From Megaleporinus macrocephalus (lineage: Eukaryota > Chordata > Actinopteri > Characiformes > Anostomidae), in assembly GCA_021613375.1 (NCBI GenBank), contig CM038704.1, positions 33,683,488 through 33,747,487 of the forward strand: a stretch of 64,000 bases of DNA, in the 5' to 3' direction. The notes beneath the pieces are model-generated. The model worked only from the letters and a program-made list of their open reading frames with translations, was not told the origin of the DNA and did not search any database. The position numbers were made by a program, and so were the translations under genes. Positions 63,401 to 64,000 of the stretch are shown piece after piece (positions within the stretch are counted from its first letter, which is position 1; the number at the start of each line of letters is the position of its first letter).

Positions 63401-64000
63401 TGGGAAAAAAGTAATAGGGAAAAAAGTTTTTGTAGGTCAGATCAAAAAGCTGTATACAAGCACACCATTTCTGATTATACTGAACATTACAGAGTTGGAA
63501 CAGTGTGGACTTAAATTTATGTTCATTCATCATGTGACAAACGGTCACATTCACTGTCAATCTGAAAAAAATTTTAGCATGCAGAGAACCATTTAAACAT
63601 GATATGGGTTTATATGAAACACCTAGTTATAAATCAAATGATTTCAGTTTCTAAAGAATCCTTGAAAAACCATCTTTTTTTCCTTGTGCATTTATACCAG
63701 CATATCCACATCACACAAAAAGATAAGAAAAACAAGGAAAATACAGGAGAGAAACAACAAATGTACAACACCATGTAGAAATACTAGTGAATTAAGATTA
63801 TGTTTTAATTTTCTTTGGTTTATGATTTAATTTTCTTCACAGAAAAGTCAGCAAAAAAAAGTCATTGTCCAGTGCTGTTTAGGAAGTCAACATTAAATTA
63901 GTGCTTTTTACAACTGCCGTTTTCACAAAGCAGAAGATAAGCCCTGAATAAGCCAAGGCTGACAGCGGCAAGGAAAATCTCCCTAGAAGCAAGAGGAAGA
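60416..64000. other. Downstream flank of slc32a1, no supported gene
   Basis: AT-rich DNA with many AATAAA-like words and short incidental ORFs. A promoter-like motif at 62368-62388 is listed separately. 63180-63270 contains the reverse of the 'gcaaccacc' type repeat seen near 46400. No protein-coding exon can be supported. Confidence 0.4.
62368..62388 (-). promoter_or_regulatory. ZNF143/THAP11-like promoter motif
   Basis: On the minus strand the sequence reads actacacttcccatagtcct, close to the SBS motif ACTACAATTCCCAGAATGC bound by ZNF143 and common in promoters of housekeeping genes. It suggests a transcription start for an unknown or divergent transcript here. No clear first coding exon could be joined to it. 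Confidence 0.35.

Overview
The window looks like AT-rich nuclear DNA of a bony fish (teleost). The evidence is one intact, spliced vertebrate gene, slc32a1 (vesicular GABA/glycine transporter), and the teleost-type mix of mobile DNA around it: Tc1, hAT, L2/CR1 and L1 LINEs, Ty3/gypsy elements and a class I-like endogenous retrovirus. The exact species cannot be read from the sequence.

Layout. 1-10 kb is repeat-derived: a solo LTR (605-1186), a hairpin repeat, a candidate short spliced reading frame (2061-2791), a gypsy pol relic (4352-5830, minus) and LINE fragments. 10.4-18 kb holds a decayed multi-exon gene on the minus strand (13032-17953). It encodes a C2H2 finger, a SWIM-like zinc finger, a cysteine cluster, a transposase-like core and a Ulp1-like protease domain, most like KDZ/Zisupton-type transposase genes of fish. 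A LINE and a short repeat have landed in or near it. 20-25.8 kb is a broken endogenous retrovirus (env plus 3' LTR) split by an L1 copy with a perfect 16-bp target duplication and by a solo LTR with a 5-bp duplication. 26.6-32.4 kb has a hAT element with an 8-bp duplication and a smaller inverted-repeat element nested in it, a foldback element with arms of about 250 bp, and a Tc1 copy. 32.4-41 kb is mostly unannotatable intergenic DNA with a solo LTR and microsatellites. 41.0-43.75 kb is a non-autonomous LTR retrotransposon full of in-phase minisatellites. 43.8-45.7 kb has gypsy and Tc1 relics. 45.8-57.3 kb is gene-free DNA upstream of slc32a1. 57.9-60.2 kb is slc32a1, followed by gene-free flank.

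Only slc32a1 looks like a functional host gene. It loads GABA and glycine into synaptic vesicles. The rest is mobile DNA in various states of decay, and several insertions are nested, so their relative ages can be ordered. All family assignments come from reading translations and motifs by eye. No database search was possible.
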